From Rallus limicola (lineage: Eukaryota > Chordata > Aves > Gruiformes > Rallidae), in contig JAKCOZ010000106.1 of the NCBI GenBank assembly GCA_022605955.1, positions 434,001-498,000 on the forward strand: 64,000 nucleotides of DNA, in the 5' to 3' direction. Shown here piece after piece: positions 22,137 to 33,547 of this stretch (position 1 is its first letter; each line of letters opens with the position of its first letter). The notes beneath the pieces were generated by a model. It ran no database searches and was not told where the DNA came from. It saw only the letters and a program-made list of their open reading frames with translations. Made by a program: the position numbers and the translations under genes.

Positions 22137-22389
22137 TTGCTTTTAGCGGGGGTCTGGGGAGCTGCGCCCGCCCTCTCCCTTCCCGTCCCCCTCTTCTTGC
22201 CCGGGCATTGGCTGGCCTGCTGCAGATGGGCTGGGTGCGTTGTTGGCGCAGGGGGGGTCTCTGTGTGACTGGTGGTCGCGGGGCAGCCCGTGGGCGCCGG
22301 GGGGGGGCGGGGGCGGTGTGATGTAGTGCGGGCCGTCGGGGGGAAGTTGCAGTCAGTGATGCGAGAGGGCCGTGTGCAAGGCAGGGGGT

Positions 22390-22509
22390 GCCTACGGCCA
22401 TACCACCCTGAGAACGCCCGATCTCTTCTGATCTCGGAAGCTAAGCAGGGTCGGGCCCGGTTAGTACTTGGATGGGAGACCGCCTGGGAATACCGGGTGC
22501 TGTAGGCTT
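22390..22509 (+). rRNA. 5S rRNA gene 63, class A
   Basis: Class A with G37T. Confidence 0.93.
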
Positions 22510-22719
22510 TTGCTTTTGGCGGCAGTTGCGGGGGGGCTGCGCCCCTGTTCTTGCATGGCATTTGGCCGGCCTGCTGAGGAGGGTCTGTGTCTGTTGGTGG
22601 CACCGGAGGGGCCATGTGGCTGGTGGGAGCCCATGGGAGCTGGGATGGGACTGTAGCGCGGGCTGCCAGAGGGTAGTTGTTGATTGTCTGCCGAGAGGAC
22701 AATGTGCGGAGAAAGGGGT

Positions 22720-22839
22720 GCCTACAGCCATACCACCCTGAGAACGCCCGATCTCGTCTGATCTCGGAAGCTCACGAGACTCGGGCCCAGTTAGGACTTG
22801 GATGGGAGACCGCCTGGGAATACCGGGTGCTGTAGGCTT
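22720..22839 (+). rRNA. 5S rRNA gene 64, class B
   Basis: Class B with G76, unlike its H2 partner 9811 (T76), so this marks the end of the H2 match. Confidence 0.85.
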
Positions 22840-23091
22840 TTGCTTTTAGCGGGGGTCTGGGGAGCTGCGCACGCCCTCTCCCTTCCCGCCCCCCTCTTCT
22901 TGCCCGGGCATTGGCTGGCCTGCTGCACATGGGCTGGGTGCGTTGTTGGCGCAGGGGGGGTCTCCGTGTGACTGGTGGTCGCAGGACAGCCCGTGGGCGC
23001 CGGGGGGGGCGGGGGCGGTGTGATGTAGTGCGGGCCGTCGGGGGGAAGTTGCAATCAGTAATGCGAGAGGGCCGTGTGCAAGGCAGGGGGT

Positions 23092-23211
23092 GCCTACGGC
23101 CATACCACCCTGAGAACGCCTGATCTCGTCTGATCTCGGAAGCTAAGCAGGGTCGGGCCCGGTTAGTACTTGGATGGGAGACCGCCTGGGAATACCGGGT
23201 GCTGTAGGCTT
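23092..23211 (+). rRNA. 5S rRNA gene 65, class A
   Basis: Class A with C30T. Confidence 0.93.
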
Positions 23212-23463
23212 TTGCTTTTAGCGGGGGTCTGGGGAGCTGCGCCCGCCCTCTCCCTTCCCGTCCCCCTCTTCTTGCCCGGGCATTGGCTGGCCTGCTGCGG
23301 ATGGGCTGGGTGTGTTGTTGGCGCAGGGGGCGTCTCCGTGTGACTGGTGGTCGCGGGGCAGCCCGTGGGCGCCGGGGGGGGCGGGGGCGGTGTGATGTAG
23401 TGCGGGCCGTCGGGGGGAAGTTGCAGTCAGTGATGCGAGAGGGCCGTGTGCAAGGCAGGGGGT

Positions 23464-23583
23464 GCCTACGGCCATACCACCCTGAGAACGCCCGATCTCG
23501 TCTGATCTCGGAAGCTAAGCAGGGTCGGGCCCGGTTAGTACTTGGATGGGAGACCGCCTGGGAATACCGGGTGCTGTAGGCTT
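23464..23583 (+). rRNA. 5S rRNA gene 66, class A
   Basis: Class A consensus. Confidence 0.95.
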
Positions 23584-23814
23584 TTGCTTTTGGCGGCAGT
23601 TCCGGGGGGGCCGCGCCCTTCCTCCCCTTAAATGCGCCCCTGTTCTTGCATGGCATTTGGCCGGCCTGCTGAGGAGGGTCTGTGTCTGTTGGTGGCACCG
23701 GAGGGGCCATGTGGCTGGTGGGAGCCCATGGGAGCTGGGATGGGACTGTAGCGCGGGCTGCCAGAGGATAGTTGTTGATTGTCTGCCGAGAGGACAATGT
23801 GCGGAGAAAGGGGT

Positions 23815-23934
23815 GCCTACAGCCATACCACCCTGAGAACGCCCGATCTCGTCTGATCTCGGAAGCTCACGAGACTCGGGCCCAGTTAGGACTTGGATGG
23901 GAGACCGCCTGGGAATACCGGGTGCTGTAGGCTT
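23815..23934 (+). rRNA. 5S rRNA gene 67, class B
   Basis: Class B with G76; 21-bp spacer insertion upstream, hybrid spacer downstream. Confidence 0.85.
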
Positions 23935-24163
23935 TTGCTTTTAGCGGGGGTCTGGGGAGCTGCGCCCGCCCTCTCCCTTCCCGTCCCCCTCTTCTTGCCC
24001 GGGCATTGGCCGGCCTGCTGAGGAGGGTCTGTGTCTGTTGGTGGCACCGGAGGGGCCATGTGGCTGGTGGGAGCCCATGGGAGCTGGGATGGGACTGTAG
24101 CGCGGGCTGCCAGAGGGTAGTTGTTGATTGTCTGCCGAGGGGACAATGTGCGGAGAAAGGGGT

Positions 24164-24283
24164 GCCTACAGCCATACCACCCTGAGAACGCCCGATCTCG
24201 TCTGATCTCGGAAGCTCACGAGACTCGGGCCCAGTTAGTACTTGGATGGGAGACCGCCTGGGAATACCGGGTGCTGTAGGCTT
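24164..24283 (+). rRNA. 5S rRNA gene 68, class B
   Basis: Class B with T76; hybrid spacer upstream. Confidence 0.85.
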
Positions 24284-24535
24284 TTGCTTTTAGCGGGGGT
24301 CTGGGGAGCTGCGCCCGCCCTCTCCCTTCCCGTCCCCCTCTTCTTGCCCGGGCATTGGCTGGCCTGCTGTGGATGGGCTGGGTGTGTTGTTGGCGCAGGG
24401 GGCGTCTCCGTGTGACTGGTGGTCGCGGGGCAGCCCGTGGGCGCCGGGGGGGGCGGGGGCGGTGTGATGTAGTGTGGGCCGTCGTGGGGAAGTTGCAGTC
24501 AGTGATGCGAGAGGGCCGTGTGCAAGGCAGGGGGT

Positions 24536-24655
24536 GCCTACGGCCATACCACCCTGAGAACGCCCGATCTCGTCTGATCTCGGAAGCTAAGCAGGGTCGG
24601 GCCCGGTTAGTACTTGGATGGGAGACCGCCTGGGAATACCGGGTGCTGTAGGCTT
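24536..24655 (+). rRNA. 5S rRNA gene 69, class A
   Basis: Class A consensus. Confidence 0.95.
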
Positions 24656-24885
24656 TTGCTTTTGGCGGCAGTTCCGGGGGGGCCGCGCCCTTCCTCCCCT
24701 TTAATGCGCCCCTGTTCTTGCATGGCATTTTCCGGCCCGCTGATGAGGGTCTGTGTCTGTTGGTGGCGCCGGAGGGGCCATGTGGCTGGTGGGAGCCCAT
24801 GGGAGCTGGGATGGGACTGTAGCGCGGGCTGCCAGAGAGTGGTTGTTGTTTGTCTGCCGAGAGGACAATGTGCGGAGAAAGGGGT

Positions 24886-25005
24886 GCCTACAGCCATACC
24901 ACCCTGAGAACGCCCGATCTCGTCTGATCTCGGAAGCTAAGCAGGGTCGGTCCCGGTTAGTACTTGGATGGGAGACCGCCTGGGAATACCGGGTGCTGTA
25001 GGCTT
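24886..25005 (+). rRNA. 5S rRNA gene 70, A/B hybrid
   Basis: A7 from class B, class A body, G66T. Confidence 0.88.
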
Positions 25006-25258
25006 TTACTTTTAGCGGGGGTCTGGGGAGCTGCGCCCGCCCTCTCCCTTCCCGTCCCCCTCTTCTTGCCCGGGCATTGGCTGGCCTAGTGCGGATGGGC
25101 TGGGTGCGTTGTTGGCGCAGGGGGGGTCTCCGTGTGACTGGTGGTCGCGGGGCAGCCCGTGGGCGCCGGGGGGGGGCGGGGGCGGTGTGATGTAGTGCGG
25201 GCCGTCGGGGGGAAGTTGCAGTCAGTGATGCGAGAGGGCCGTGTGCAAGGCAGGGGGT

Positions 25259-25378
25259 GCCTATGGCCATACCACCCTGAGAGCGCCTGATCTCGTCTGA
25301 TCTCGGAAGCTAAGCAGGGTCGGGCCCGGTTAGTACTTGGATGGGAGACCGCCTGGGAATACCGGGTGCTGTAGGCTT
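25259..25378 (+). rRNA. 5S rRNA gene 71, class A, mutated
   Basis: C6T, A25G and C30T, but G97 intact, unlike genes 7662 and 20571. Confidence 0.87.
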
Positions 25379-25631
25379 TTACTTTTAGCGGGGGTCTGGG
25401 GAGCTGCGCCCGCCCTCTCCCTTCCCGTCGCCCTCTTCTTGCCCGGGCATTGGCTGGCCTACTGCGGATGGGCTGGGTGCGTTGTTGGCGCAGGGGGGGT
25501 CTCCGTGTGACTGGTGGTCGCGGGGCAGCCCGTGGGCGCCGGGGGGGGGCGGGGGCGGTGTGATGTAGTGCGGGCCGTCGGGGGGAAGTTGCAGTCAGTG
25601 ATGCGAGAGGGCCGTGTGCAAGGCAGGGGGT

Positions 25632-25751
25632 GCCTACGTCCATACCACCCTGAGAACGCCCGATCTCGTCTGATCTCGGAAGCTAAGCAGGGTCGGGCCC
25701 GGTTAGTACTTGGATGGGAGACCGCCTGGGAATACCGGGTGCTGTAGGCTT
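25632..25751 (+). rRNA. 5S rRNA gene 72, class A
   Basis: Class A with G8T, which breaks the last helix I pair; second terminator run GCATTT. Confidence 0.9.
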
Positions 25752-25961
25752 TTGCATTTGGCGGCAGTTGCGGGGGGGCTGCGCCCCTGTTCTTGCATGG
25801 CATTTGGCCGGCCTGCTGAGGAGGGTCTGTGTCTGTTGGTGGCACCGGAGGGGCCATGTGGCTGGTGGGAGCCCATGGGAGCTGGGATGGGACTGTAGCG
25901 CGGGCTGCCAGAGGGTAGTTGTTGATTGTCTGCCGAGAGGACAATGTGCGGAGAAAGGGGT

Positions 25962-26081
25962 GCCTACAGCCATACCACCCTGAGAACGCCCGATCTTGTC
26001 TGATCTCGGAAGCTCACGAGACTCGGGCCCAGTTAGTACTTGGATGGGAGACCGCCTGGGAATACCGGGTGCTGTAGGCTT
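25962..26081 (+). rRNA. 5S rRNA gene 73, class B
   Basis: Class B with T76 and C36T. Confidence 0.84.
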
Positions 26082-26334
26082 TTGCTTTTAGCGGGGGTCT
26101 GGGGAGCTGCGCCCGCCCTCTCCCTTCCCGTCCCCCTCTTCTTGCCCGGGCATTGGCTGGCCTGCTGCGGATGGGCTGGGTGCGTTGTTGGCGCAGGGGG
26201 GGTCTCCGTATGACTGGTGGTCGCGGGGCAGCCCGTGGGCGCCGGGGGGGGGCGGGGGCGGTGTGATGTAGTGCGGGCCGTCGGGGGGAAGTTGCAGTCA
26301 GTGATGCGAGAGGGCCGTGTGCAAGGCAGGGGGT

Positions 26335-26454
26335 GCCTACGGCCATACCACCCTGAGAACGCCCGATCTCGTCTGATCTTGGAAGCTAAGCAGGGTCGGG
26401 CCCGGTTAGTACTTGGATGGGAGACCGCCTGGGAATACCGGGTGCTGTAGGCTT
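26335..26454 (+). rRNA. 5S rRNA gene 74, class A
   Basis: Class A with C46T. Confidence 0.93.
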
Positions 26455-26707
26455 TTGCTTTTAGCGGGGGTCTGGGGAGCTGCGCCCGCCCTCTCCCTTC
26501 CCGTCCCCCTCTTCTTGCCCGGGCATTGGCTGGCCTGCTGCAGATGGGCTGGGTGCGTTGTTGGCGCAGGGGGGGTCTCTGTGTGACTGGTGGTCGTGGG
26601 GCAGCCCGTGGGCGCCGGGGGGGGGCGGGGGCGGTGTGATGTAGTGCGGGCCGTCGGGGGGAAGTTGCAGTCAGTGATGCGAGAGGGCCGTGTGCAAGGC
26701 AGGGGGT

Positions 26708-26827
26708 GCCTACGGCCATACCACCCTGAGAACGCCCGATCTCGTCTGATCTCGGAAGCTAAGCAGGGTCGGGCCCGGTTAGTACTTGGATGGGAGACCG
26801 CCTGGGAATACCGGGTGCTGTAGGCTT
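26708..26827 (+). rRNA. 5S rRNA gene 75, class A
   Basis: Class A consensus. Confidence 0.95.
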
Positions 26828-27080
26828 TTGCTTTTAGCGGGGGTCTGGGGAGCTGCGCCCGCCCTCTCCCTTCCCGTCCCCCTCTTCTTGCCCGGGCATT
26901 GGCTGGCCTGCTGCGGATGGGCTGGGTGTGTTGTTGGCGCAGGGGGCGTCTCCGTGTGACTGGTGGTCGCGGGGCAGCCCGTGGGCGCCGGGGGGGGGCG
27001 GGGGCGGTGTGATGTAGTGCGGGCCGTCGGGGGGAAGTTGCAGTCAGTGATGCGAGAGGGCCGTGTGCAAGGCAGGGGGT

Positions 27081-27200
27081 GCCTACGGCCATACCACCCT
27101 GAGAACGCCCGATCTCGTCTGATCTCGGAAGCTAAGCAGGGTCGGGCCCGGTTAGTACTTGGATGGGAGACCGCCTGGGAATACCGGGTGCTGTAGGCTT
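27081..27200 (+). rRNA. 5S rRNA gene 76, class A
   Basis: Class A consensus; first gene of the second H3 copy. Confidence 0.95.
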
Positions 27201-27431
27201 TTGCTTTTGGCGGCAGTTCCGGGGGGGCCGCGCCCTTCCTCCCCTTAAATGCGCCCCTGTTCTTGCATGGCATTTGGCCGGCCTGCTGAGGAGGGTCTGT
27301 GTCTGTTGGTGGCACCGGAGGGGCCATGTGGCTGGTGGGAGCCCATGGGAGCTGGGATGGGACTGTAGCGCGGGCTGCCAGAGGATAGTTGTTGATTGTC
27401 TGCCGAGAGGACAATGTGCGGAGAAAGGGGT

Positions 27432-27551
27432 GCCTACAGCCATACCACCCTGAGAACGCCCGATCTCGTCTGATCTCGGAAGCTCACGAGACTCGGGCCC
27501 AGTTAGGACTTGGATGGGAGACCGCCTGGGAATACCGGGTGCTGTAGGCTT
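27432..27551 (+). rRNA. 5S rRNA gene 77, class B
   Basis: Class B with G76; 21-bp spacer insertion upstream. Confidence 0.85.
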
Positions 27552-27780
27552 TTGCTTTTAGCGGGGGTCTGGGGAGCTGCGCCCGCCCTCTCCCTTCCCG
27601 TCCCCCTCTTCTTGCCCGGGCATTGGCCGGCCTGCTGAGGAGGGTCTGTGTCTGTTGGTGGCACCGGAGGGGCCATGTGGCTGGTGGGAGCCCATGGGAG
27701 CTGGGATGGGACTGTAGCGCGGGCTGCCAGAGGGTAGTTGTTGATTGTCTGCCGAGGGGACAATGTGCGGAGAAAGGGGT

Positions 27781-27900
27781 GCCTACAGCCATACCACCCT
27801 GAGAACGCCCGATCTCGTCTGATCTCGGAAGCTCACGAGACTCGGGCCCAGTTAGTACTTGGATGGGAGACCGCCTGGGAATACCGGGTGCTGTAGGCTT
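27781..27900 (+). rRNA. 5S rRNA gene 78, class B
   Basis: Class B with T76; hybrid spacer upstream. Confidence 0.85.
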
Positions 27901-28152
27901 TTGCTTTTAGCGGGGGTCTGGGGAGCTGCGCCCGCCCTCTCCCTTCCCGTCCCCCTCTTCTTGCCCGGGCATTGGCTGGCCTGCTGTGGATGGGCTGGGT
28001 GTGTTGTTGGCGCAGGGGGCGTCTCCGTGTGACTGGTGGTCGCGGGGCAGCCCGTGGGCGCCGGGGGGGGCGGGGGCGGTGTGATGTAGTGTGGGCCGTC
28101 GTGGGGAAGTTGCAGTCAGTGATGCGAGAGGGCCGTGTGCAAGGCAGGGGGT

Positions 28153-28272
28153 GCCTACGGCCATACCACCCTGAGAACGCCCGATCTCGTCTGATCTCGG
28201 AAGCTAAGCAGGGTCGGGCCCGGTTAGTACTTGGATGGGAGACCGCCTGGGAATACCGGGTGCTGTAGGCTT
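28153..28272 (+). rRNA. 5S rRNA gene 79, class A
   Basis: Class A consensus. Confidence 0.95.
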
Positions 28273-28503
28273 TTGCTTTTGGCGGCAGTTCCGGGGGGGG
28301 CCGCGCCCTTCCTCCCCTTTAATGCGCCCCTGTTCTTGCATGGCATTTTCCGGCCCGCTGATGAGGGTCTGTGTCTGTTGGTGGCGCCGGAGGGGCCATG
28401 TGGCTGGTGGGAGCCCATGGGAGCTGGGATGGGACTGTAGCGCGGGCTGCCAGAGAGTGGTTGTTGTTTGTCTGCCGAGAGGACAATGTGCGGAGAAAGG
28501 GGT

Positions 28504-28623
28504 GCCTACAGCCATACCACCCTGAGAACGCCCGATCTCGTCTGATCTCGGAAGCTAAGCAGGGTCGGTCCCGGTTAGTACTTGGATGGGAGACCGCCTG
28601 GGAATACCGGGTGCTGTAGGCTT
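28504..28623 (+). rRNA. 5S rRNA gene 80, A/B hybrid
   Basis: A7 from class B, class A body, G66T. Confidence 0.88.
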
Positions 28624-28876
28624 TTACTTTTAGCGGGGGTCTGGGGAGCTGCGCCCGCCCTCTCCCTTCCCGTCCCCCTCTTCTTGCCCGGGCATTGGCT
28701 GGCCTAGTGCGGATGGGCTGGGTGCGTTGTTGGCGCAGGGGGGGTCTCCGTGTGACTGGTGGTCGCGGGGCAGCCCGTGGGCGCCGGGGGGGGGCGGGGG
28801 CGGTGTGATGTAGTGCGGGCCGTCGGGGGGAAGTTGCAGTCAGTGATGCGAGAGGGCCGTGTGCAAGGCAGGGGGT

Positions 28877-28996
28877 GCCTATGGCCATACCACCCTGAGA
28901 GCGCCTGATCTCGTCTGATCTCGGAAGCTAAGCAGGGTCGGGCCCGGTTAGTACTTGGATGGGAGACCGCCTGGGAATACCGGGTGCTGTAGGCTT
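28877..28996 (+). rRNA. 5S rRNA gene 81, class A, mutated
   Basis: C6T, A25G and C30T; G97 intact. Confidence 0.87.
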
Positions 28997-29249
28997 TTAC
29001 TTTTAGCGGGGGTCTGGGGAGCTGCGCCCGCCCTCTCCCTTCCCGTCGCCCTCTTCTTGCCCGGGCATTGGCTGGCCTACTGCGGATGGGCTGGGTGCGT
29101 TGTTGGCGCAGGGGGGGTCTCCGTGTGACTGGTGGTCGCGGGGCAGCCCGTGGGCGCCGGGGGGGGGCGGGGGCGGTGTGATGTAGTGCGGGCCGTCGGG
29201 GGGAAGTTGCAGTCAGTGATGCGAGAGGGCCGTGTGCAAGGCAGGGGGT

Positions 29250-29369
29250 GCCTACGTCCATACCACCCTGAGAACGCCCGATCTCGTCTGATCTCGGAAG
29301 CTAAGCAGGGTCGGGCCCGGTTAGTACTTGGATGGGAGACCGCCTGGGAATACCGGGTGCTGTAGGCTT
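29250..29369 (+). rRNA. 5S rRNA gene 82, class A
   Basis: Class A with G8T; second terminator run GCATTT. Confidence 0.9.
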
Positions 29370-29579
29370 TTGCATTTGGCGGCAGTTGCGGGGGGGCTGC
29401 GCCCCTGTTCTTGCATGGCATTTGGCCGGCCTGCTGAGGAGGGTCTGTGTCTGTTGGTGGCACCGGAGGGGCCATGTGGCTGGTGGGAGCCCATGGGAGC
29501 TGGGATGGGACTGTAGCGCGGGCTGCCAGAGGGTAGTTGTTGATTGTCTGCCGAGAGGACAATGTGCGGAGAAAGGGGT

Positions 29580-29699
29580 GCCTACAGCCATACCACCCTG
29601 AGAACGCCCGATCTTGTCTGATCTCGGAAGCTCACGAGACTCGGGCCCAGTTAGTACTTGGATGGGAGACCGCCTGGGAATACCGGGTGCTGTAGGCTT
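29580..29699 (+). rRNA. 5S rRNA gene 83, class B
   Basis: Class B with T76 and C36T. Confidence 0.84.
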
Positions 29700-29952
29700 T
29701 TGCTTTTAGCGGGGGTCTGGGGAGCTGCGCCCGCCCTCTCCCTTCCCGTCCCCCTCTTCTTGCCCGGGCATTGGCTGGCCTGCTGCGGATGGGCTGGGTG
29801 CGTTGTTGGCGCAGGGGGGGTCTCCGTATGACTGGTGGTCGCGGGGCAGCCCGTGGGCGCCGGGGGGGGGCGGGGGCGGTGTGATGTAGTGCGGGCCGTC
29901 GGGGGGAAGTTGCAGTCAGTGATGCGAGAGGGCCGTGTGCAAGGCAGGGGGT

Positions 29953-30072
29953 GCCTACGGCCATACCACCCTGAGAACGCCCGATCTCGTCTGATCTTGG
30001 AAGCTAAGCAGGGTCGGGCCCGGTTAGTACTTGGATGGGAGACCGCCTGGGAATACCGGGTGCTGTAGGCTT
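29953..30072 (+). rRNA. 5S rRNA gene 84, class A
   Basis: Class A with C46T. Confidence 0.93.
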
Positions 30073-30324
30073 TTGCTTTTAGCGGGGGTCTGGGGAGCTG
30101 CGCCCGCCCTCTCCCTTCCCGTCCCCCTCTTCTTGCCCGGGCATTGGCTGGCCTGCTGCAGATGGGCTGGGTGCGTTGTTGGCGCAGGGGGGGTCTCTGT
30201 GTGACTGGTGGTCGTGGGGCAGCCCGTGGGCGCCGGGGGGGGCGGGGGCGGTGTGATGTAGTGCGGGCCGTCGGGGGGAAGTTGCAGTCAGTGATGCGAG
30301 AGGGCCGTGTGCAAGGCAGGGGGT

Positions 30325-30444
30325 GCCTACGGCCATACCACCCTGAGAACGCCCGATCTCGTCTGATCTCGGAAGCTAAGCAGGGTCGGGCCCGGTTAGT
30401 ACTTGGATGGGAGACCGCCTGGGAATACCGGGTGCTGTAGGCTT
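30325..30444 (+). rRNA. 5S rRNA gene 85, class A
   Basis: Class A consensus. Confidence 0.95.
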
Positions 30445-30654
30445 TTGCTTTTGGCGGCAGTTGCGGGGGGGCTGCGCCCCTGTTCTTGCATGGCATTTGG
30501 CCGGCCTGCTGAGGAGGGTCTGTGTCTGTTGGTGGCACCGGAGGGGCCATGTGGCTGGTGGGAGCCCATGGGAGCTGGGATGGGACTGTAGCGCGGGCTG
30601 CCAGAGGGTAGTTGTTGATTGTCTGCCGAGAGGACAATGTGCGGAGAAAGGGGT

Positions 30655-30774
30655 GCCTACAGCCATACCACCCTGAGAACGCCCGATCTCGTCTGATCTC
30701 GGAAGCTCACGAGACTCGGGCCCAGTTAGGACTTGGATGGGAGACCGCCTGGGAATACCGGGTGCTGTAGGCTT
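30655..30774 (+). rRNA. 5S rRNA gene 86, class B
   Basis: Class B with G76. Confidence 0.85.
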
Positions 30775-31027
30775 TTGCTTTTAGCGGGGGTCTGGGGAGC
30801 TGCGCACGCCCTCTCCCTTCCCGCCCCCCTCTTCTTGCCCGGGCATTGGCTGGCCTGCTGCACATGGGCTGGGTGCGTTGTTGGCGCAGGGGGGGTCTCC
30901 GTGTGACTGGTGGTCGCAGGACAGCCCGTGGGCGCCGGGGGGGGGCGGGGGCGGTGTGATGTAGTGCGGGCCGTCGGGGGGAAGTTGCAATCAGTAATGC
31001 GAGAGGGCCGTGTGCAAGGCAGGGGGT

Positions 31028-31147
31028 GCCTACGGCCATACCACCCTGAGAACGCCTGATCTCGTCTGATCTCGGAAGCTAAGCAGGGTCGGGCCCGGTT
31101 AGTACTTGGATGGGAGACCGCCTGGGAATACCGGGTGCTGTAGGCTT
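31028..31147 (+). rRNA. 5S rRNA gene 87, class A
   Basis: Class A with C30T. Confidence 0.93.
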
Positions 31148-31399
31148 TTGCTTTTAGCGGGGGTCTGGGGAGCTGCGCCCGCCCTCTCCCTTCCCGTCCC
31201 CCTCTTCTTGCCCGGGCATTGGCTGGCCTGCTGCGGATGGGCTGGGTGTGTTGTTGGCGCAGGGGGCGTCTCCGTGTGACTGGTGGTCGCGGGGCAGCCC
31301 GTGGGCGCCGGGGGGGGCGGGGGCGGTGTGATGTAGTGCGGGCCGTCGGGGGGAAGTTGCAGTCAGTGATGCGAGAGGGCCGTGTGCAAGGCAGGGGGT

Positions 31400-31519
31400 G
31401 CCTACGGCCATACCACCCTGAGAACGCCCGATCTCGTCTGATCTCGGAAGCTAAGCAGGGTCGGGCCCGGTTAGTACTTGGATGGGAGACCGCCTGGGAA
31501 TACCGGGTGCTGTAGGCTT
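31400..31519 (+). rRNA. 5S rRNA gene 88, class A
   Basis: Class A consensus. Confidence 0.95.
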
Positions 31520-31750
31520 TTGCTTTTGGCGGCAGTTCCGGGGGGGCCGCGCCCTTCCTCCCCTTAAATGCGCCCCTGTTCTTGCATGGCATTTGGCCGG
31601 CCTGCTGAGGAGGGTCTGTGTCTGTTGGTGGCACCGGAGGGGCCATGTGGCTGGTGGGAGCCCATGGGAGCTGGGATGGGACTGTAGCGCGGGCTGCCAG
31701 AGGATAGTTGTTGATTGTCTGCCGAGAGGACAATGTGCGGAGAAAGGGGT

Positions 31751-31870
31751 GCCTACAGCCATACCACCCTGAGAACGCCCGATCTCGTCTGATCTCGGAA
31801 GCTCACGAGACTCGGGCCCAGTTAGGACTTGGATGGGAGACCGCCTGGGAATACCGGGTGCTGTAGGCTT
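31751..31870 (+). rRNA. 5S rRNA gene 89, class B
   Basis: Class B with G76; 21-bp spacer insertion upstream. Confidence 0.85.
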
Positions 31871-32099
31871 TTGCTTTTAGCGGGGGTCTGGGGAGCTGCG
31901 CCCGCCCTCTCCCTTCCCGTCCCCCTCTTCTTGCCCGGGCATTGGCCGGCCTGCTGAGGAGGGTCTGTGTCTGTTGGTGGCACCGGAGGGGCCATGTGGC
32001 TGGTGGGAGCCCATGGGAGCTGGGATGGGACTGTAGCGCGGGCTGCCAGAGGGTAGTTGTTGATTGTCTGCCGAGAGGACAATGTGCGGAGAAAGGGGT

Positions 32100-32219
32100 G
32101 CCTACAGCCATACCACCCTGAGAACGCCCGATCTCGTCTGATCTCGGAAGCTCACGAGACTCGGGCCCAGTTAGTACTTGGATGGGAGACCGCCTGGGAA
32201 TACCGGGTGCTGTAGGCTT
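32100..32219 (+). rRNA. 5S rRNA gene 90, class B
   Basis: Class B with T76; hybrid spacer upstream. Confidence 0.85.
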
Positions 32220-32472
32220 TTGCTTTTAGCGGGGGTCTGGGGAGCTGCGCCCGCCCTCTCCCTTCCCGTCCCCCTCTTCTTGCCCGGGCATTGGCTGGCC
32301 TGCTGCGGATGGGCTGGGTGTGTTGTTGGCGCAGGGGGCGTCTCCGTGTGACTGGTGGTCGCGGGGCAGCCCGTGGGCGCCGGGGGGGGCGGGGGGCGGT
32401 GTGATGTAGTGTGGGCCGTCGTGGGGAAGTTGCAGTCAGTGATGCGAGAGGGCCGTGTGCAAGGCAGGGGGT

Positions 32473-32592
32473 GCCTACGGCCATACCACCCTGAGAACGC
32501 CCGATCTCGTCTGATCTCGGAAGCTAAGCAGGGTCGGGCCCGGTTAGTACTTGGATGGGAGACCGCCTGGGAATACCGGGTGCTGTAGGCTT
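32473..32592 (+). rRNA. 5S rRNA gene 91, class A
   Basis: Class A consensus; followed by TTTTACTTTT. Confidence 0.95.
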
Positions 32593-32845
32593 TTACTTTT
32601 AGCGGGGGTCTGGGGAGCTGCGCCCGCCCTCTCCCTTCCCGTCGCCCTCTTCTTGCCCGGGCATTGGCTGGCCTACTGCGGATGGGCTGGGTGCGTTGTT
32701 GGCGCAGGGGGGGTCTCCGTGTGACTGGTGGTCGCGGGGCAGCCCGTGGGCGCCGGGGGGGGCGGGGGGCGGTGTGATGTAGTGCGGGCCGTCGGGGGGA
32801 AGTTGCAGTCAGTGATGCGAGAGGGCCGTGTGCAAGGCAGGGGGT

Positions 32846-32965
32846 GCCTACGGCCATACCACCCTGAGAACGCCCGATCTCGTCTGATCTCGGAAGCTAA
32901 GCAGGGTCGGGCCCGGTTAGTACTTGGATGGGAGACCGCCTGGGAATACCGGGTGCTGTAGGCTT
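32846..32965 (+). rRNA. 5S rRNA gene 92, class A
   Basis: Class A consensus; second terminator run GCATTT. Confidence 0.94.
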
Positions 32966-33175
32966 TTGCATTTGGCGGCAGTTGCGGGGGGGCTGCGCCC
33001 CTGTTCTTGCATGGCATTTGGCCGGCCTGCTGAGGAGGGTCTGTGTCTGTTGGTGGCACCGGAGGGGCCATGTGGCTGGTGGGAGCCCATGGGAGCTGGG
33101 ATGGGACTGTAGCGCGGGCTGCCAGAGGGTAGTTGTTGATTGTCTGCCGAGAGGACAATGTGCGGAGAAAGGGGT

Positions 33176-33295
33176 GCCTACAGCCATACCACCCTGAGAA
33201 CGCCCGATCTCGTCTGATCTCGGAAGCTCACGAGACTCGGGCCCAGTTAGTACTTGGATGGGAGACCGCCTGGGAATACCGGGTGCTGTAGGCTT
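33176..33295 (+). rRNA. 5S rRNA gene 93, class B
   Basis: Class B with T76. Confidence 0.85.
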
Positions 33296-33547
33296 TTGCT
33301 TTTAGCGGGGGTCTGGGGAGCTGCACCCGCCCTCTCCCTTCCCGTCCCCCTCTTCTTGCCCGGGCATTGGCTGGCCTGCTGCGGATGGGCTGGGTGCGTT
33401 GTTGGCGCAGGGGGGGTCTCCGTGTGACTGGTGGTCGCGGGGCAGCCCGTGGGCGCCGGGGGGGGCGGGGGCGGTGTGATGTAGTGCGGGCCGTCGGGGG
33501 GAAGTTGCAGTCAGTGATGCGAGAGGGCCGTGTGCAAGGCAGGGGGT

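Larger units (their letters stand above)
18382..22839 (+). repeat. Higher-order repeat block H2, right copy
   Basis: Offset is 12,909 bp at both ends. A one-base loss before gene 20943 and a one-base gain before gene 22390, both in G-runs, cancel. Confidence 0.9.
23464..27080 (+). repeat. Higher-order repeat block H3, first tandem copy
   Basis: Ten-gene, 3,617-bp unit (genes 23464 to 26708) directly followed by its own copy. Shared marks include the adjacent class B pair with a hybrid spacer, the hybrid gene, G8T, C36T and C46T, in that order. Confidence 0.9.
27081..30697 (+). repeat. Higher-order repeat block H3, second tandem copy
   Basis: Genes 27081 to 30325 repeat the previous ten with offsets of 3,617 or 3,618 bp. 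A third, diverged continuation is not seen. From 30655 the order instead matches 22720 onward (offset about 7,935 bp) through gene 32100. Confidence 0.88.
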
